Positions 18,883 through 28,266 of a stretch of DNA of 64,000 nt are shown here, piece by piece. The DNA comes from Jejubacter calystegiae (GTDB taxonomy: Bacteria; Pseudomonadota; Gammaproteobacteria; Enterobacterales; Enterobacteriaceae): contig NZ_CP040428.1 in NCBI RefSeq assembly GCF_005671395.1, positions 1,054,001 to 1,118,000 on the forward strand, given 5' to 3'. The translations under genes were made by a program, and so were the position numbers. Numbering within the stretch: the stretch's first letter is position 1; every line of letters starts with the position of its first letter. The notes beneath the pieces were generated by a model. The model saw only the letters and a program-made list of their open reading frames with translations, was not told the origin of the DNA and did no database searches.

Positions 18883-20529
18883 ATGTCCAATCTCATGTAT
18901 CTGGCCCGCAGTGGGCTAAGCTCAGCCCAATCGGCCCTTAACGTCGTGGGTAACAACATGAACAATGCCTTCACCGAAGGCTACAGCCGACAAAGCATCG
19001 TTCTGGGACAGGCCGGCGGTAAAAGCACCAACTACGGCTTTTTCGGCTATGGCGTGCAGGTAGACGACGTCCAGCGCGCCTACGACGGTTTTATTAATAA
19101 TCAGCTGCGCGGCGCCACCACCAATTTTATGTCGCTGTACAGCCGCAATACCCAGCTCACCCAGATCGACAATATGCTGGGCGACGACAGCTCTAATGTC
19201 TCCGCTTCGCTGAACAATATTTTCACCGCCATGGAGGGAATTTCGAAGGATCCGGTGGGGGCTGCCGAACGTCAGGAAACGCTGTCGAATATGCAGTCCA
19301 TCAGCTACCAGTACCAGAGCTACAGCAACACGCTGAACGGACTGGAAAAGAGCACCAACACGCTGATCGAACAGTCGGTAAAGGACATTAATACCGCCAC
19401 CGAGCAGCTGGCGAATATCAATAAAGAGATATCCAAGATCCAGGCACAGACCGGCGGCGTACCGGCGGATCTGCTGGATCAGCGCGATCTGCTGCTGAAC
19501 CAGCTGAGCCAGCAGGTCGATATCCGGGTGGAAGAGAACACCACCACCGGCATCGTTTCGGTTTCGATGGCTAACGGCCTGCCGCTGGTTAACGGCGATC
19601 GCTCCTACAAGCTGGAAACCAGCGCCTCGCCGGAAAATCCGGCGCAGACCATCGTCTCTTACGTTGACGCTTCCGGTAATAGCATCCGTCTGGACGAAAG
19701 CAAAATCACCAACGGCAACCTCGGCGGCCTGTTCAAGTTCCGCAACGAAGACCTGGTACAGGCGCGCAACGACCTGAACATGATGGCGTTACAGATGGCC
19801 AATCGCTTCAATGAAGTGAACCGCGATGGCTACGATCTGAACGGTAATCGCGGCGAGGATCTCTTCAGCTTTAAAGATCCGGTGGCGCAGGCCAACCGCA
19901 ACAACGCCGGTGACGCCAGCTTTGACATTAGCTGGACCAACATCAGCGAAGTACAGGCCCAGGAATACACCCTCACCTTTAAAGGCCCGGGTCAGGACGA
20001 CTGGGAAGTAGTACGCGCTGACGGCAGCAAGGTCACGCCAACCATTGGCGACAACGGCGAGCTGGAGTTCGACGGTATCTCCATGATGCCGAACGGTACG
20101 CCTCAGCCGGGCGATAGCTTCCGCATGAACCCGGTGGAAAACGCGGCCGGTAGCCTGAAGGTCGCCATCACCAGCGGCGATCAGATTGCCGCTTCCAGCT
20201 CTGACGATCCCACCAACGAAAGTAACAACGAAAATATTAAAGCGCTGATCGCCATTCGCGATGAGCGTCTGATCGGTAACGCGACCCTGACGGAAGCCTA
20301 CGCCAGCCTGGTGAGCAACGTCGGTTCTTCCATGAGTTCGCTGAAAAGCAACCTGCAAACCAGCGCTAAAGTGGTCACGGCAGTACAGACCCAGCAACAG
20401 TCCGTAGCCGGCGTGGACATCTATGAAGAGTATGTGAACCTGCAGATGTTCCAGCAGTATTACCAGGCCAACGCCCAGGTGCTGCAAACCGCAGTGAGCA
20501 TTTTCGACACTATTCTGAGCATTCGATAA
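18883..20529 (+). CDS. flgK: Hook-filament junction protein 1, FlgK (HAP1)
   Basis: 548 residues (E. coli 547). Forms the first junction zone between hook and filament; FlgN is its chaperone. It begins SNLMYLARSGLSSAQSALNV, VGNNMNNAFTEGYSRQ and ends VNLQMFQQYYQANAQVLQTA, VSIFDTILSIR, both typical of FlgK. Preceded by a 100-bp gap with a sigma-28-type promoter; flgL follows after 30 bp. Confidence 0.98.
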   Translation: MSNLMYLARSGLSSAQSALNVVGNNMNNAFTEGYSRQSIVLGQAGGKSTNYGFFGYGVQVDDVQRAYDGFINNQLRGATTNFMSLYSRNTQLTQIDNMLGDDSSNVSASLNNIFTAMEGISKDPVGAAERQETLSNMQSISYQYQSYSNTLNGLEKSTNTLIEQSVKDINTATEQLANINKEISKIQAQTGGVPADLLDQRDLLLNQLSQQVDIRVEENTTTGIVSVSMANGLPLVNGDRSYKLETSASPENPAQTIVSYVDASGNSIRLDESKITNGNLGGLFKFRNEDLVQARNDLNMMALQMANRFNEVNRDGYDLNGNRGEDLFSFKDPVAQANRNNAGDASFDISWTNISEVQAQEYTLTFKGPGQDDWEVVRADGSKVTPTIGDNGELEFDGISMMPNGTPQPGDSFRMNPVENAAGSLKVAITSGDQIAASSSDDPTNESNNENIKALIAIRDERLIGNATLTEAYASLVSNVGSSMSSLKSNLQTSAKVVTAVQTQQQSVAGVDIYEEYVNLQMFQQYYQANAQVLQTAVSIFDTILSIR

Positions 20530-20559
20530 CGGCTGCCGTGACAAGGAGAGACCAGGACT

Positions 20560-21486
20560 ATGCGTCTAAGCACTAATTTTATGTACCAGAAAAATATCGA
20601 AAGCCTGTCGAATGCGATGGTTAAAGGCAACGATATCTACACGCGTCTGGCGGCGGGCAAAATGCTGCTCAATCCGTCTGACGATCCCTCCGCTGCTTCC
20701 CAAGCCGTGACGCTGCAGAACAGCCTGTCCCGCGCCGATCAGTTTACCACCGCGCGTACCTACGCCCAGGACAAGCTGGGTCAGGAGAATAACGCGCTGA
20801 CGGCGATCTCTAATCTGATGACCAATAATCTGGCGGAAAAGATTGTGGCAGGCGGTAACGGCTCTTACTCCGACGCCGACCGCGAAGCTCTGGCGACCGA
20901 ACTGCAGGGCATTCGCGATAACATAATGGATATTGGCAATAGCAAAGACAGCAATGGCCGCTATATCTTCTCTGGCTATAAGACCAACACCCAGCCGTTT
21001 GATAAAGAGACCGGCGCCTATTCCGGCGGCGATACTCCCATGTCTCAGGTCGTGGCCGACAGTACCGAAATGCAAGTGGGCCATACCGGTAGCGACGTCT
21101 TTATGAGCGGCACCGACGACGATATCATCGTCCAGTTGGATCGCGCTATTGCAGCGCTGAAGCAGCCAGTGGAATCTGATGAGGATCGCGAAGCGCTGCA
21201 AAAAACCCTGGACGAGGTGAACGTCTCTATTAAGAAAGGCGTGGACAACCTGGGCCGTATCCAGGCGGAAGTGGGTACCAGCCTGCAACAGCTGGAAGCC
21301 CTGGGCTTTAGCGCCGATACCCAGCGGGTCAACCTGGAAACCCGCCTGCAGGATACCGTGGGTTCTGACCCCAACTCGATGGTCACCATGGTGGCGGCAT
21401 CGAAGATGTCGGAGTTCTCACTGAGCGCCTCGATGATGGTGTTCCAGTCCATGCAGAGCATGTCGCTGTTTAATATGGTGCGTTAA
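20560..21486 (+). CDS. flgL: Hook-filament junction protein 3, FlgL (HAP3)
   Basis: 308 residues (E. coli 317). Second junction protein between hook and filament. The flagellin-like N-terminus (MRLSTNFMYQKNIESLSNAM, and LAAGKMLLNPSDDPSAASQA) and C-terminus (MSEFSLSASMMVFQSMQSMS, LFNMVR) are clear. AAGGAGA lies upstream of the ATG. A strong terminator follows and ends the flagellar region. Confidence 0.97.
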   Translation: MRLSTNFMYQKNIESLSNAMVKGNDIYTRLAAGKMLLNPSDDPSAASQAVTLQNSLSRADQFTTARTYAQDKLGQENNALTAISNLMTNNLAEKIVAGGNGSYSDADREALATELQGIRDNIMDIGNSKDSNGRYIFSGYKTNTQPFDKETGAYSGGDTPMSQVVADSTEMQVGHTGSDVFMSGTDDDIIVQLDRAIAALKQPVESDEDREALQKTLDEVNVSIKKGVDNLGRIQAEVGTSLQQLEALGFSADTQRVNLETRLQDTVGSDPNSMVTMVAASKMSEFSLSASMMVFQSMQSMSLFNMVR

Positions 21487-21494
21487 GCACACGG

Positions 21495-21520
21495 GGCCGC
21501 CAGTTCCGGCGGCCTTTTTT
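21495..21520 (+). terminator. Rho-independent terminator of flgKL
   Basis: GGCCGCC, a 6-nt loop, GGCGGCC, then six T residues. It begins 9 bp after the flgL stop. Confidence 0.93.
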
Positions 21521-21788
21521 ATTCGATAACCCGCCGTTTATCATTATCTCATCCCCCTACTGCCACCGGGCATTTTATCGTAGAGGGCACGGCGCAACAG
21601 GGATTAGCGCTTGTTTACGCCGAAATACCACGACATATTTACACACAACCTCTAATGCGTATACTTCTCACTTGTATTCACATAATTATTCATTGTCTCT
21701 TTTTTTCGGCTTACCGATCTCACGCCAGCGAGACCAGAGACTTCGTGTGGGCCTGATAGCATCCATAACAATAAGGATTCCAGTCACA
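21521..21788 (+). promoter_or_regulatory. fhuE upstream region with possible Fur box
   Basis: About 270 bp with no gene between the flgL terminator and fhuE. Nucleotides 21679-21697 (CACATAATTATTCATTGTC) match the Fur consensus GATAATGATAATCATTATC at 11 of 19 positions, including nine of the last eleven. A second Fur-like half (TTATCATTATC) lies at about 21539-21549. Iron control is expected for this receptor; the exact site is uncertain. Confidence 0.4.
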
Positions 21789-23948
21789 ATGCCTTCCCCA
21801 TTCAGAGCAGCATCCACCCCCTCGCTGTTGGCCGTCAGTATTGGCCTGGCGCTACTCTCTCCGACCTTCGCGGCCCAGGCCGAACCCGAAGAGACGATGG
21901 TCGTCGACAGCAGTGCAACACCGAACGTGGCAGACGATAAGCAGGACTACAGCGTCAAGACCACCACGGCGGGCACTAAAATGCTGATGATCCAGCGCGA
22001 TATTCCGCAGTCGGTCAGTATTATCAGCAAACAGCGTATGCAGGATCAGCAACTGAATTCGCTGGGGGATGTCCTGAGCAACACCACCGGTATTACCACC
22101 AACATGTCGGATTCGGAGCGTAGCCTCTATTATTCTCGCGGCTTTCTGATTGATAACTACATGGTGGACGGGATCCCCACCTTCTTTGAATCGCGCTGGA
22201 ATCTGGGAGATGCGCTGTCCGATACCGCGCTGTTCGAACGCGTGGAGGTAGTGCGTGGCGCCACGGGGCTGATGACCGGCACCGGCAACCCTTCGGCGGC
22301 CATCAATATGGTGCGTAAACATGCCGACAGCCGCACGCCGACCGGCGATATCTCTGTGGAGTATGGAAGCTGGAACAAGCAGCGCTATGTGGCTGACCTT
22401 TCCACGCCGCTGACCAGCGACGGGCGCATCCGCGGTCGGATGGTGGCGGGCTATCAGCATAACGATAGCTGGCTGGATCGCTACACAAGTGAGAAGAAGT
22501 TCTTCTACGGCGTGCTGGATGCCGACCTGACCGACGCCACCCGCTTTTCTGTGGGCTATGAATACCAGCAGATCGATGTCGATAGCCCAACCTGGGGCGG
22601 CCTGCCGCGCTGGTATACCGATGGGGGCTCCACCCATTTCGACCGCAGCCGCAGCACCGCGCCGGACTGGGCCTATAACGACAAAACCTTCAAGAAAGTC
22701 TTCGCTACCCTAAACCACCGCTTCGATAACAACTGGGAAGTGACCCTGAACGGCACCCACAGCGAAACGGAACTCGACAGCCGCCAGATGTACCTGGACG
22801 CGCTGGTCGATCGCAGCACTGGCAATCTGGTCAGCCCTTATGGTCCCTCTTACCCCGTAGTGGGCGGAACCGGTTACAACACCGGAAAACGTAAAGTCGA
22901 TGCGCTCGATCTGTTCGCCAGCGGCAATTATGAGCTGTTTGGCCGTCAGCATCAGTTGATGGTCGGCACCAGCTACAGCAAGCAGAATAACCGTTACCTG
23001 AACGCCTGGGCCAATGTCTCCGCCGAAGAGGTGGGCAACGTCTGGAACGGCACCGCGCACTTCCCGGAAACCGACTGGGGCCCGATGGACGTGGCGCAGG
23101 ATGACACCATCCACATTAAATCGGCCTATACATCGACCCGTATCTCGCTGGCGGACCCGCTGTACCTGATTCTGGGCGCCCGCTACACCAAATGGAGCAT
23201 CGACGGGCTGACCCAGCATATGGAGCAGAACCGCACCACGCCTTACGCCGGGCTGGTGTATGACATCAACGATAACTGGTCGACCTACGCCAGCTATACC
23301 TCCATCTTCCAGCCCCAGAGCTACCGGGATATTAACGGCAAGTATCTGTCGCCCACCACCGGTGAAAACTACGAGCTGGGCGTGAAGTCCGACTGGATGA
23401 ACAGCCGTCTGACCACCTCGCTGGCGGTGTTCCGTATCGAGCAGGATAACGTGGCCCAGACCACCAACCAGATTATCCCCGGCACCACCGAAACCGCATA
23501 CCGGAGCGTAAACGGTACCGTCAGTAAAGGGGTTGAGCTGGAAGTGAACGGCGCGCTGACCGACAACTGGCAGATGACTTTTGGCGCCACCCGCTATCTG
23601 GCCGAGGATGGCGACGATAAGGCGATCAATCCAGAGCTGCCGCGCACCTCGCTGAAGCTGTTCACCAGCTACCGCCTGCCTGCGCTTCAGGCCCTGACCG
23701 TTGGCGGCGGCGTGAACTGGCAGAATGGCACGTATCAGGATGTCGCCACCCCGGACGGCACCTGGCGCGCGAAGCAGGGCAGCTATGCGCTGGTCGATCT
23801 GTTCGCCCGCTATCAGGTGAATAAAAACCTGTCGCTACAGGCTAATCTGAATAACCTGTTCGATGAGGCCTACGACACCAGCGTCAGCCGCTCCGTGGTT
23901 TACGGCGCGCCGCGCAACTTCAGCGTTACCGCCAACTACCGGTTCTGA
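21789..23948 (+). CDS. fhuE: TonB-dependent ferric coprogen/rhodotorulate receptor FhuE
   Basis: 719 residues from MPSPFRAASTPSLLAVSIGL (E. coli FhuE 729). The signal peptide ends near AAQA, followed by a TonB box (EETMVVDSS). The plug contains MIQRDIPQSVSIISKQRMQD, YYSRGFLIDNYMVDGIPTFF and VRGATGLMTGTGNPSAAINM, almost identical to E. coli FhuE, and the barrel ends in VTANYRF with a terminal Phe. It imports hydroxamate siderophore-iron. The frame is open upstream, but AAGGA precedes this ATG and the signal peptide fits. It stands alone beside the flagellar cluster. Confidence 0.93.
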   Translation: MPSPFRAASTPSLLAVSIGLALLSPTFAAQAEPEETMVVDSSATPNVADDKQDYSVKTTTAGTKMLMIQRDIPQSVSIISKQRMQDQQLNSLGDVLSNTTGITTNMSDSERSLYYSRGFLIDNYMVDGIPTFFESRWNLGDALSDTALFERVEVVRGATGLMTGTGNPSAAINMVRKHADSRTPTGDISVEYGSWNKQRYVADLSTPLTSDGRIRGRMVAGYQHNDSWLDRYTSEKKFFYGVLDADLTDATRFSVGYEYQQIDVDSPTWGGLPRWYTDGGSTHFDRSRSTAPDWAYNDKTFKKVFATLNHRFDNNWEVTLNGTHSETELDSRQMYLDALVDRSTGNLVSPYGPSYPVVGGTGYNTGKRKVDALDLFASGNYELFGRQHQLMVGTSYSKQNNRYLNAWANVSAEEVGNVWNGTAHFPETDWGPMDVAQDDTIHIKSAYTSTRISLADPLYLILGARYTKWSIDGLTQHMEQNRTTPYAGLVYDINDNWSTYASYTSIFQPQSYRDINGKYLSPTTGENYELGVKSDWMNSRLTTSLAVFRIEQDNVAQTTNQIIPGTTETAYRSVNGTVSKGVELEVNGALTDNWQMTFGATRYLAEDGDDKAINPELPRTSLKLFTSYRLPALQALTVGGGVNWQNGTYQDVATPDGTWRAKQGSYALVDLFARYQVNKNLSLQANLNNLFDEAYDTSVSRSVVYGAPRNFSVTANYRF

Positions 23949-23955
23949 TGATGTC

Positions 23956-23979
23956 CCGGGTGGCGCTACCGCCGCCCGG
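23956..23979. terminator. Bidirectional hairpin between fhuE and the LysR gene
   Basis: CCGGGTGGCG, a 4-nt loop, CGCCGCCCGG: a 10-bp stem with one wobble pair, placed between convergent genes and including the stop codon of the LysR gene. No long T run follows on either side. Confidence 0.55.
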
Positions 23980-24871
23980 TCATTTCGCTTAGCGCCTGCT
24001 GCAACTGGCGGTAAAGCCCGCGAATGGCCGGAGAAAACTGACGCCGGTGGGGGCAGATAAAGTTCAGGGGCGCCGCCTGGCCCGGAATCTGCGGCAGCAA
24101 TATCTCCAGCCTGCCGGCGGCGATATCCGGATAGAGATCGATCCACGATTTATAGACAATCCCCATACCTGCCACCGCCCAGCGCCGGGCCACATCGGCG
24201 TCGTCGCTAATCAGTCTGCCGTGAATTTTTAACTCCCTCGGCCCCTCTTCGGTATCAAACGGCCAGCGATCCCACGCATGACCGTTGATGGTAAACAGAA
24301 TGCAGTGGTGACTGGCCAGAGCGTCCAGACTTTCCGGCCTGCCGTAACGCGCCAGATAGTCCGGCGAAGCCGCCAGCACCCGACGATTATCTTGCGCCAG
24401 CGGCAGAGCCACATAGCTGCTGTCATCCAGCACGCCATAGCGGATTGCCACATCCACCGGATCGCGAAACACATCGCTTATCCTGTCGGAAAGCGCCAGC
24501 CGCAGCGTGAGCTTAGGGTGCTGTTCACAAAACGCGGTAATCGCCGCCAGCAGCACATTGCGGCCGGTATCGGAAGGGACGGAGATTTTCAATTCGCCGC
24601 TGAAGGCTTCATCGCCGCTGTGCAAACTTTCCGCGCCCGCCTGGACGACCTCCAGCATCTCCAGCGCATAGGGCAGATACCTTTCCCCTTCCGCCGTCAG
24701 CCTCAGGCTGCGGGTGGAACGGGCGAACAGCCGCTTATCCAGTTCCCGCTCCAGGCGCTGCACCGCCGCGCTCACCTGGCCAGGCAGCAGATTGGCTTCG
24801 CGCGCCGCGTTGGAAAAACTGCCCAGCGCGGCGGAGCGAACAAACAGCCTGATATCTTCCAGACGAATCAT
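23966..24871 (-). CDS. LysR-family transcriptional regulator
   Basis: 301 residues from MIRLEDIRLFVRSAALGSFS. The N-terminal winged helix-turn-helix (AAREANLLPGQVSAAVQRLE, then RELDKRLFARSTRSLRLTAEG) is the LysR pattern; residues from about 90 form the ligand-binding domain. It is divergent from the dehydrogenase gene at 25045 with a 173-bp gap, so that gene is the likely target. The effector is not deducible. Confidence 0.9.
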   Translation of the reverse strand: MIRLEDIRLFVRSAALGSFSNAAREANLLPGQVSAAVQRLERELDKRLFARSTRSLRLTAEGERYLPYALEMLEVVQAGAESLHSGDEAFSGELKISVPSDTGRNVLLAAITAFCEQHPKLTLRLALSDRISDVFRDPVDVAIRYGVLDDSSYVALPLAQDNRRVLAASPDYLARYGRPESLDALASHHCILFTINGHAWDRWPFDTEEGPRELKIHGRLISDDADVARRWAVAGMGIVYKSWIDLYPDIAAGRLEILLPQIPGQAAPLNFICPHRRQFSPAIRGLYRQLQQALSEMTGRR

Positions 24872-25044
24872 CCGGTACCCCCAATACTTAGAAGCGACGG
24901 CTAACACTGTAAATGATTTTCACTGCAAGAGTGAAAGTCCTGCTCTTTATCTGCCGTTTTTCGCTGATAGCGCGGCGGCTACCCTGTTTTTTAGCAACGC
25001 GGCACCGTGGGCGCCGTTTATTCACCACTTTATAAGGAAGCGTT

Positions 25045-26046
25045 ATGAAAGCCATTGTCTACAGCCAGAACGGTTTACCCATTACCGACCCCCAGTCGCT
25101 GTATGAAACCGAGCTGCCCAAACCGCAGCCCGGCGCCCACGATCTGCTGGTTAAAATCCGCGCCATCTCCGTTAACCCGGTGGATACCAAAGTCCGCAAC
25201 GGCGCGCCGACCGATACGCCGCGCATTCTGGGTTGGGATGCCGTTGGCGAAGTGGAAGCCGTGGGTGAAAGCGTGACGCTGTTTCAACCCGGCGATGAAG
25301 TGTTTTACGCAGGCTCTATTGTGCGGCCCGGCGCCTATGCCGAATATGGCCTGGTGGATGAACGTATCGCGGGACATAAGCCGCGCTCCCTGGGCGATGC
25401 CGATGCCGCGGCGCTGCCGTTAACCTCCCTCACCGCCTGGGAACTGCTATTTGACCGCCTGCAGGTGGGCGAAAAAGAAGATGCGGCGCTGCTGATTGTC
25501 GGTGCGGGCGGCGGTGTGGGCTCTATCATGACCCAACTGGCGCGCCAGCTTACGTCGCTGACCGTGATCGGTACCGCCTCGCGGCCGGAAACCGCCGAAT
25601 GGGTGAAATCCCTGGGCGCTCATCATGTTATCGATCACAGCCGTCCGTTGGCCGAAGAGCTGAAAAAAATCGGCATCGACCAGGTACGTTACGTGGCCAG
25701 CCTGACCCATACCGATAAGCACTTCCCTCAGATTGTAGAAGCGCTGGCGCCCCAGGGGCGGATGGGGGTCATCGACGATCCGGAAGTGCTTGATGTGATG
25801 CCGCTGAAACGCAAGGCCGTTTCACTGCACTGGGAGCTGATGTTTACCCGCGCTATCTTTCAGACCGAGGATATGCAACGTCAGCATGAAATTCTGGAAA
25901 ACGTCAGCCGCCTGATTGATAACGGCACCCTGCGTTCCACCCTGGGTGACCACTACGGCCAAATCAACGCGCAGAACCTGCGCAAGGCCCACGCGTTAAT
26001 CGAAAGCGGTAAAGCGCGCGGGAAGATTGTGCTGGCAGGGTTTTAA
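25045..26046 (+). CDS. Zinc-type alcohol dehydrogenase family / quinone oxidoreductase-like protein
   Basis: 333 residues. Medium-chain dehydrogenase/reductase with a GroES-like N-terminal domain (HDLLVKIRAISVNPVDTKVR; ILGWDAVGEVEAVGESVTLF) and a Rossmann domain (LLIVGAGGGVGSIMTQLARQ). The cysteine and histidine ligands of true zinc enzymes are not evident, so it is likely a zinc-independent NAD(P)H reductase of quinones, enones or similar. AAGGA lies before the ATG. Likely regulated by the divergent LysR protein. Confidence 0.85.
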   Translation: MKAIVYSQNGLPITDPQSLYETELPKPQPGAHDLLVKIRAISVNPVDTKVRNGAPTDTPRILGWDAVGEVEAVGESVTLFQPGDEVFYAGSIVRPGAYAEYGLVDERIAGHKPRSLGDADAAALPLTSLTAWELLFDRLQVGEKEDAALLIVGAGGGVGSIMTQLARQLTSLTVIGTASRPETAEWVKSLGAHHVIDHSRPLAEELKKIGIDQVRYVASLTHTDKHFPQIVEALAPQGRMGVIDDPEVLDVMPLKRKAVSLHWELMFTRAIFQTEDMQRQHEILENVSRLIDNGTLRSTLGDHYGQINAQNLRKAHALIESGKARGKIVLAGF

Positions 26047-26309
26047 CCTCTTTTGCTATTCAAGCGCTACCGCCTTAACCCTCTGCCTGGCAAAGATGTC
26101 ATACGCCAGGCTCTGGCGTTACGACTCTTGCGGGTTACTCATTAATGCATCGGATTCATAACAGCATATCGTTATCGTCTGTAGTGGCTCGTCTGTCCAT
26201 GGTCTATAGTGATTGTCGCCGTGGCCGGAAAAACAAACCTCTCCCCTCACATCCCCCGGCCATCGCCCCTCTAAGCCTCATCCACACCAACAAGCTCAGG
26301 AGCGTATTC

Positions 26310-27359
26310 ATGAAAGTTTTAGGTTATGCCGCGCAAAACGCTACCACACCTCTGGCGCCCTGGACCTTCGAGCGCCGCGCAATGCGCCCGGACGACGTCG
26401 AGATTGAAATTCTCTACTGCGGCGTATGCCATTCCGACCTGCACCAGGCCCGTGATGACTGGGGATTCAGTCAGTTCCCGCTGGTGCCAGGTCACGAAAT
26501 TATCGGTCGCATCACGGCCGCCGGCGACAAAGCCAGTAAGTTTAAAGCCGGTGAGCTGATGGGTGTCGGCTGCATGGTGGACTCCTGCCGCGAATGTTCC
26601 CCCTGCAGCCACGGCCTGGAGCAGTACTGCGAAGAGGGCAATATCCAGACCTATAACGGCCGGGATCGCTTTGACAGCCAGACGACCTACGGCGGTTATT
26701 CGCAGTCCATCACCGTAAGCGAGGATTTTGTCCTGCGCATGCCAGAGGGCATGGATCTGAAAGGCGCCGCGCCACTGCTGTGCGCCGGGATCACCACCTG
26801 GTCCCCCCTGCGCCACTGGAAGGTCACCAAAGGCAGCAAGGTCGCCGTGATCGGCCTGGGTGGTCTGGGCCATATGGCGCTGAAACTGGCTCATGCGATG
26901 GGCGCCGAGGTAACGCTGTTTACCCGCTCCCCCGGTAAAGAGGCCGATGCCCGCCGTCTTGGCGCGCACCACGTCATCCTCTCCACCCGGCCGGAGCAGA
27001 TGGAAACCGTAAAGAGCACCTTCGATTTAATTATCGATACCGTGCCTTACGAACACGATATCAATCCCTACATGCCAACCCTGACCCTTGACGGCACGCT
27101 GGTGTTCGTTGGCCTGCTGGGCGATGTTACGCCTCCGGTAAGCACCCTTCCCCTGATTCTGGGGCGCCGTACCGTATCGGGTTCCTGCATCGGCGGCATT
27201 GCAGAAACTCAGGAGATGCTGGATTTCTGCGGCGAGCACGGCATTACTGCGGACGTGGAAATGATTGATATCCAGAATATTAACCACGCCTTCGAACGTA
27301 TGGAAAAGAGCGATGTGAAGTACCGCTTTGTTATCGATATGGGCACGCTAAAGGCCTGA
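26310..27359 (+). CDS. Zinc-dependent NAD(P)H aldehyde reductase, YahK-like
   Basis: 349 residues, the length of E. coli YahK. The catalytic zinc site (YCGVCHSDLHQARDDWG; PGHEIIGRI) and the four-cysteine structural zinc loop (CRECSPCSHGLEQYC) are complete, with GLGGLGHMALKLAHAMGAEV as the cofactor motif: the cinnamyl-alcohol-dehydrogenase subfamily. The frame is open to 26145 upstream, but AGGAG lies 7 nt before this ATG and the homologous N-terminus begins here. The 263-bp leader has a weak stem (GCCTGGC/GCCAGGC at 26085-26111). The SDR gene follows after 33 bp. Confidence 0.9.
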   Translation: MKVLGYAAQNATTPLAPWTFERRAMRPDDVEIEILYCGVCHSDLHQARDDWGFSQFPLVPGHEIIGRITAAGDKASKFKAGELMGVGCMVDSCRECSPCSHGLEQYCEEGNIQTYNGRDRFDSQTTYGGYSQSITVSEDFVLRMPEGMDLKGAAPLLCAGITTWSPLRHWKVTKGSKVAVIGLGGLGHMALKLAHAMGAEVTLFTRSPGKEADARRLGAHHVILSTRPEQMETVKSTFDLIIDTVPYEHDINPYMPTLTLDGTLVFVGLLGDVTPPVSTLPLILGRRTVSGSCIGGIAETQEMLDFCGEHGITADVEMIDIQNINHAFERMEKSDVKYRFVIDMGTLKA

Positions 27360-27392
27360 CCCCGCTACAGCCGCAAATGATGGAGACAAATA

Positions 27393-28235
27393 ATGACGCA
27401 ACGAACCTGGTTCATTACCGGCGTGAGTAGCGGTTTTGGCCGCGCGCTGACACAGCAGCTGTTACAGAAAGGCGATCGCGTGATCGGTACGGTACGCAGC
27501 CACGGCAAAGTAGAGGATCTGCTGGAAAACTGGCCAAAAACATTTAGCGCGCCGCTGCTGGAGATGACGGACAGCGCCGCCGTGCGTCGAACCGTCGATG
27601 ATGCCTGGCGTCAGCACGGGCGTATCGATGTGGTTATCAGTAATGCCGGTTACGGCCTGTTTGGCGCCGCCGAAGAGCTGAGCGATGATGAGATTCAGCA
27701 AATCATTGCGACCAATCTGACGGGCGCCATCCAGCTTATTCGCAGCGCCCTGCCCCATATGCGCCAGCAGGGCGGCGGGCGGATTATTCAGATCTCCTCT
27801 TACGGCGGGCAGGTGGCTTTTCCGGGCAACTCGCTGTACCACGCCACCAAGTGGGGTATCGAAGGCTTTGTGGAGTCCGTGGCGCACGAAGTGGCCCCCT
27901 TCGACATTGGTATGACGCTGGTAGAACCCGGCGGCGCCCGTACCGAGTTTCGCTACGGCAGCGCCCGCGTGGCTAAACTGATGCCGGAATACGACACCAG
28001 CCCCGCCCATGCTTTCCAGAGCATGCTGGATCCCGCCAACGGCCTGGCGCCGGGCTGCCCAGAGCGCATGGCGGCACGCATTATCGAAAGCGTGGACATC
28101 AACCCAGCGCCGTTGCGTATGGTGCTGGGCTCCAAAGCCCTGCAAAACACCATCGCCGTGCTGCGCCAGCGCATTACGGATTTTGAAACCCAGCGTAAAC
28201 AGGCGGCCTCCACCGACATTCCTGACGGCCGGTAA
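27393..28235 (+). CDS. Short-chain dehydrogenase/reductase (SDR)
   Basis: 280 residues. Classical SDR with the cofactor motif TGVSSGFGRAL near residue 9, NAG in VVISNAGYGLFGAAEE, and the catalytic Ser-Tyr-Lys set (ISSYGG, then SLYHATK). It lies 33 bp after the YahK-like gene and is probably cotranscribed. Substrate unknown; the LysR gene downstream converges on it. Confidence 0.88.
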   Translation: MTQRTWFITGVSSGFGRALTQQLLQKGDRVIGTVRSHGKVEDLLENWPKTFSAPLLEMTDSAAVRRTVDDAWRQHGRIDVVISNAGYGLFGAAEELSDDEIQQIIATNLTGAIQLIRSALPHMRQQGGGRIIQISSYGGQVAFPGNSLYHATKWGIEGFVESVAHEVAPFDIGMTLVEPGGARTEFRYGSARVAKLMPEYDTSPAHAFQSMLDPANGLAPGCPERMAARIIESVDINPAPLRMVLGSKALQNTIAVLRQRITDFETQRKQAASTDIPDGR

Positions 28236-28244
28236 CCTTCCCCG

Positions 28245-28266
28245 GCGCTATCATTCACGATAGCGC
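28245..28266. terminator. Bidirectional hairpin between SDR and LysR genes
   Basis: GCGCTATC, 6-nt loop, GATAGCGC: a perfect 8-bp stem between convergent genes, overlapping the last codons of the LysR gene. No long T run. Confidence 0.6.
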
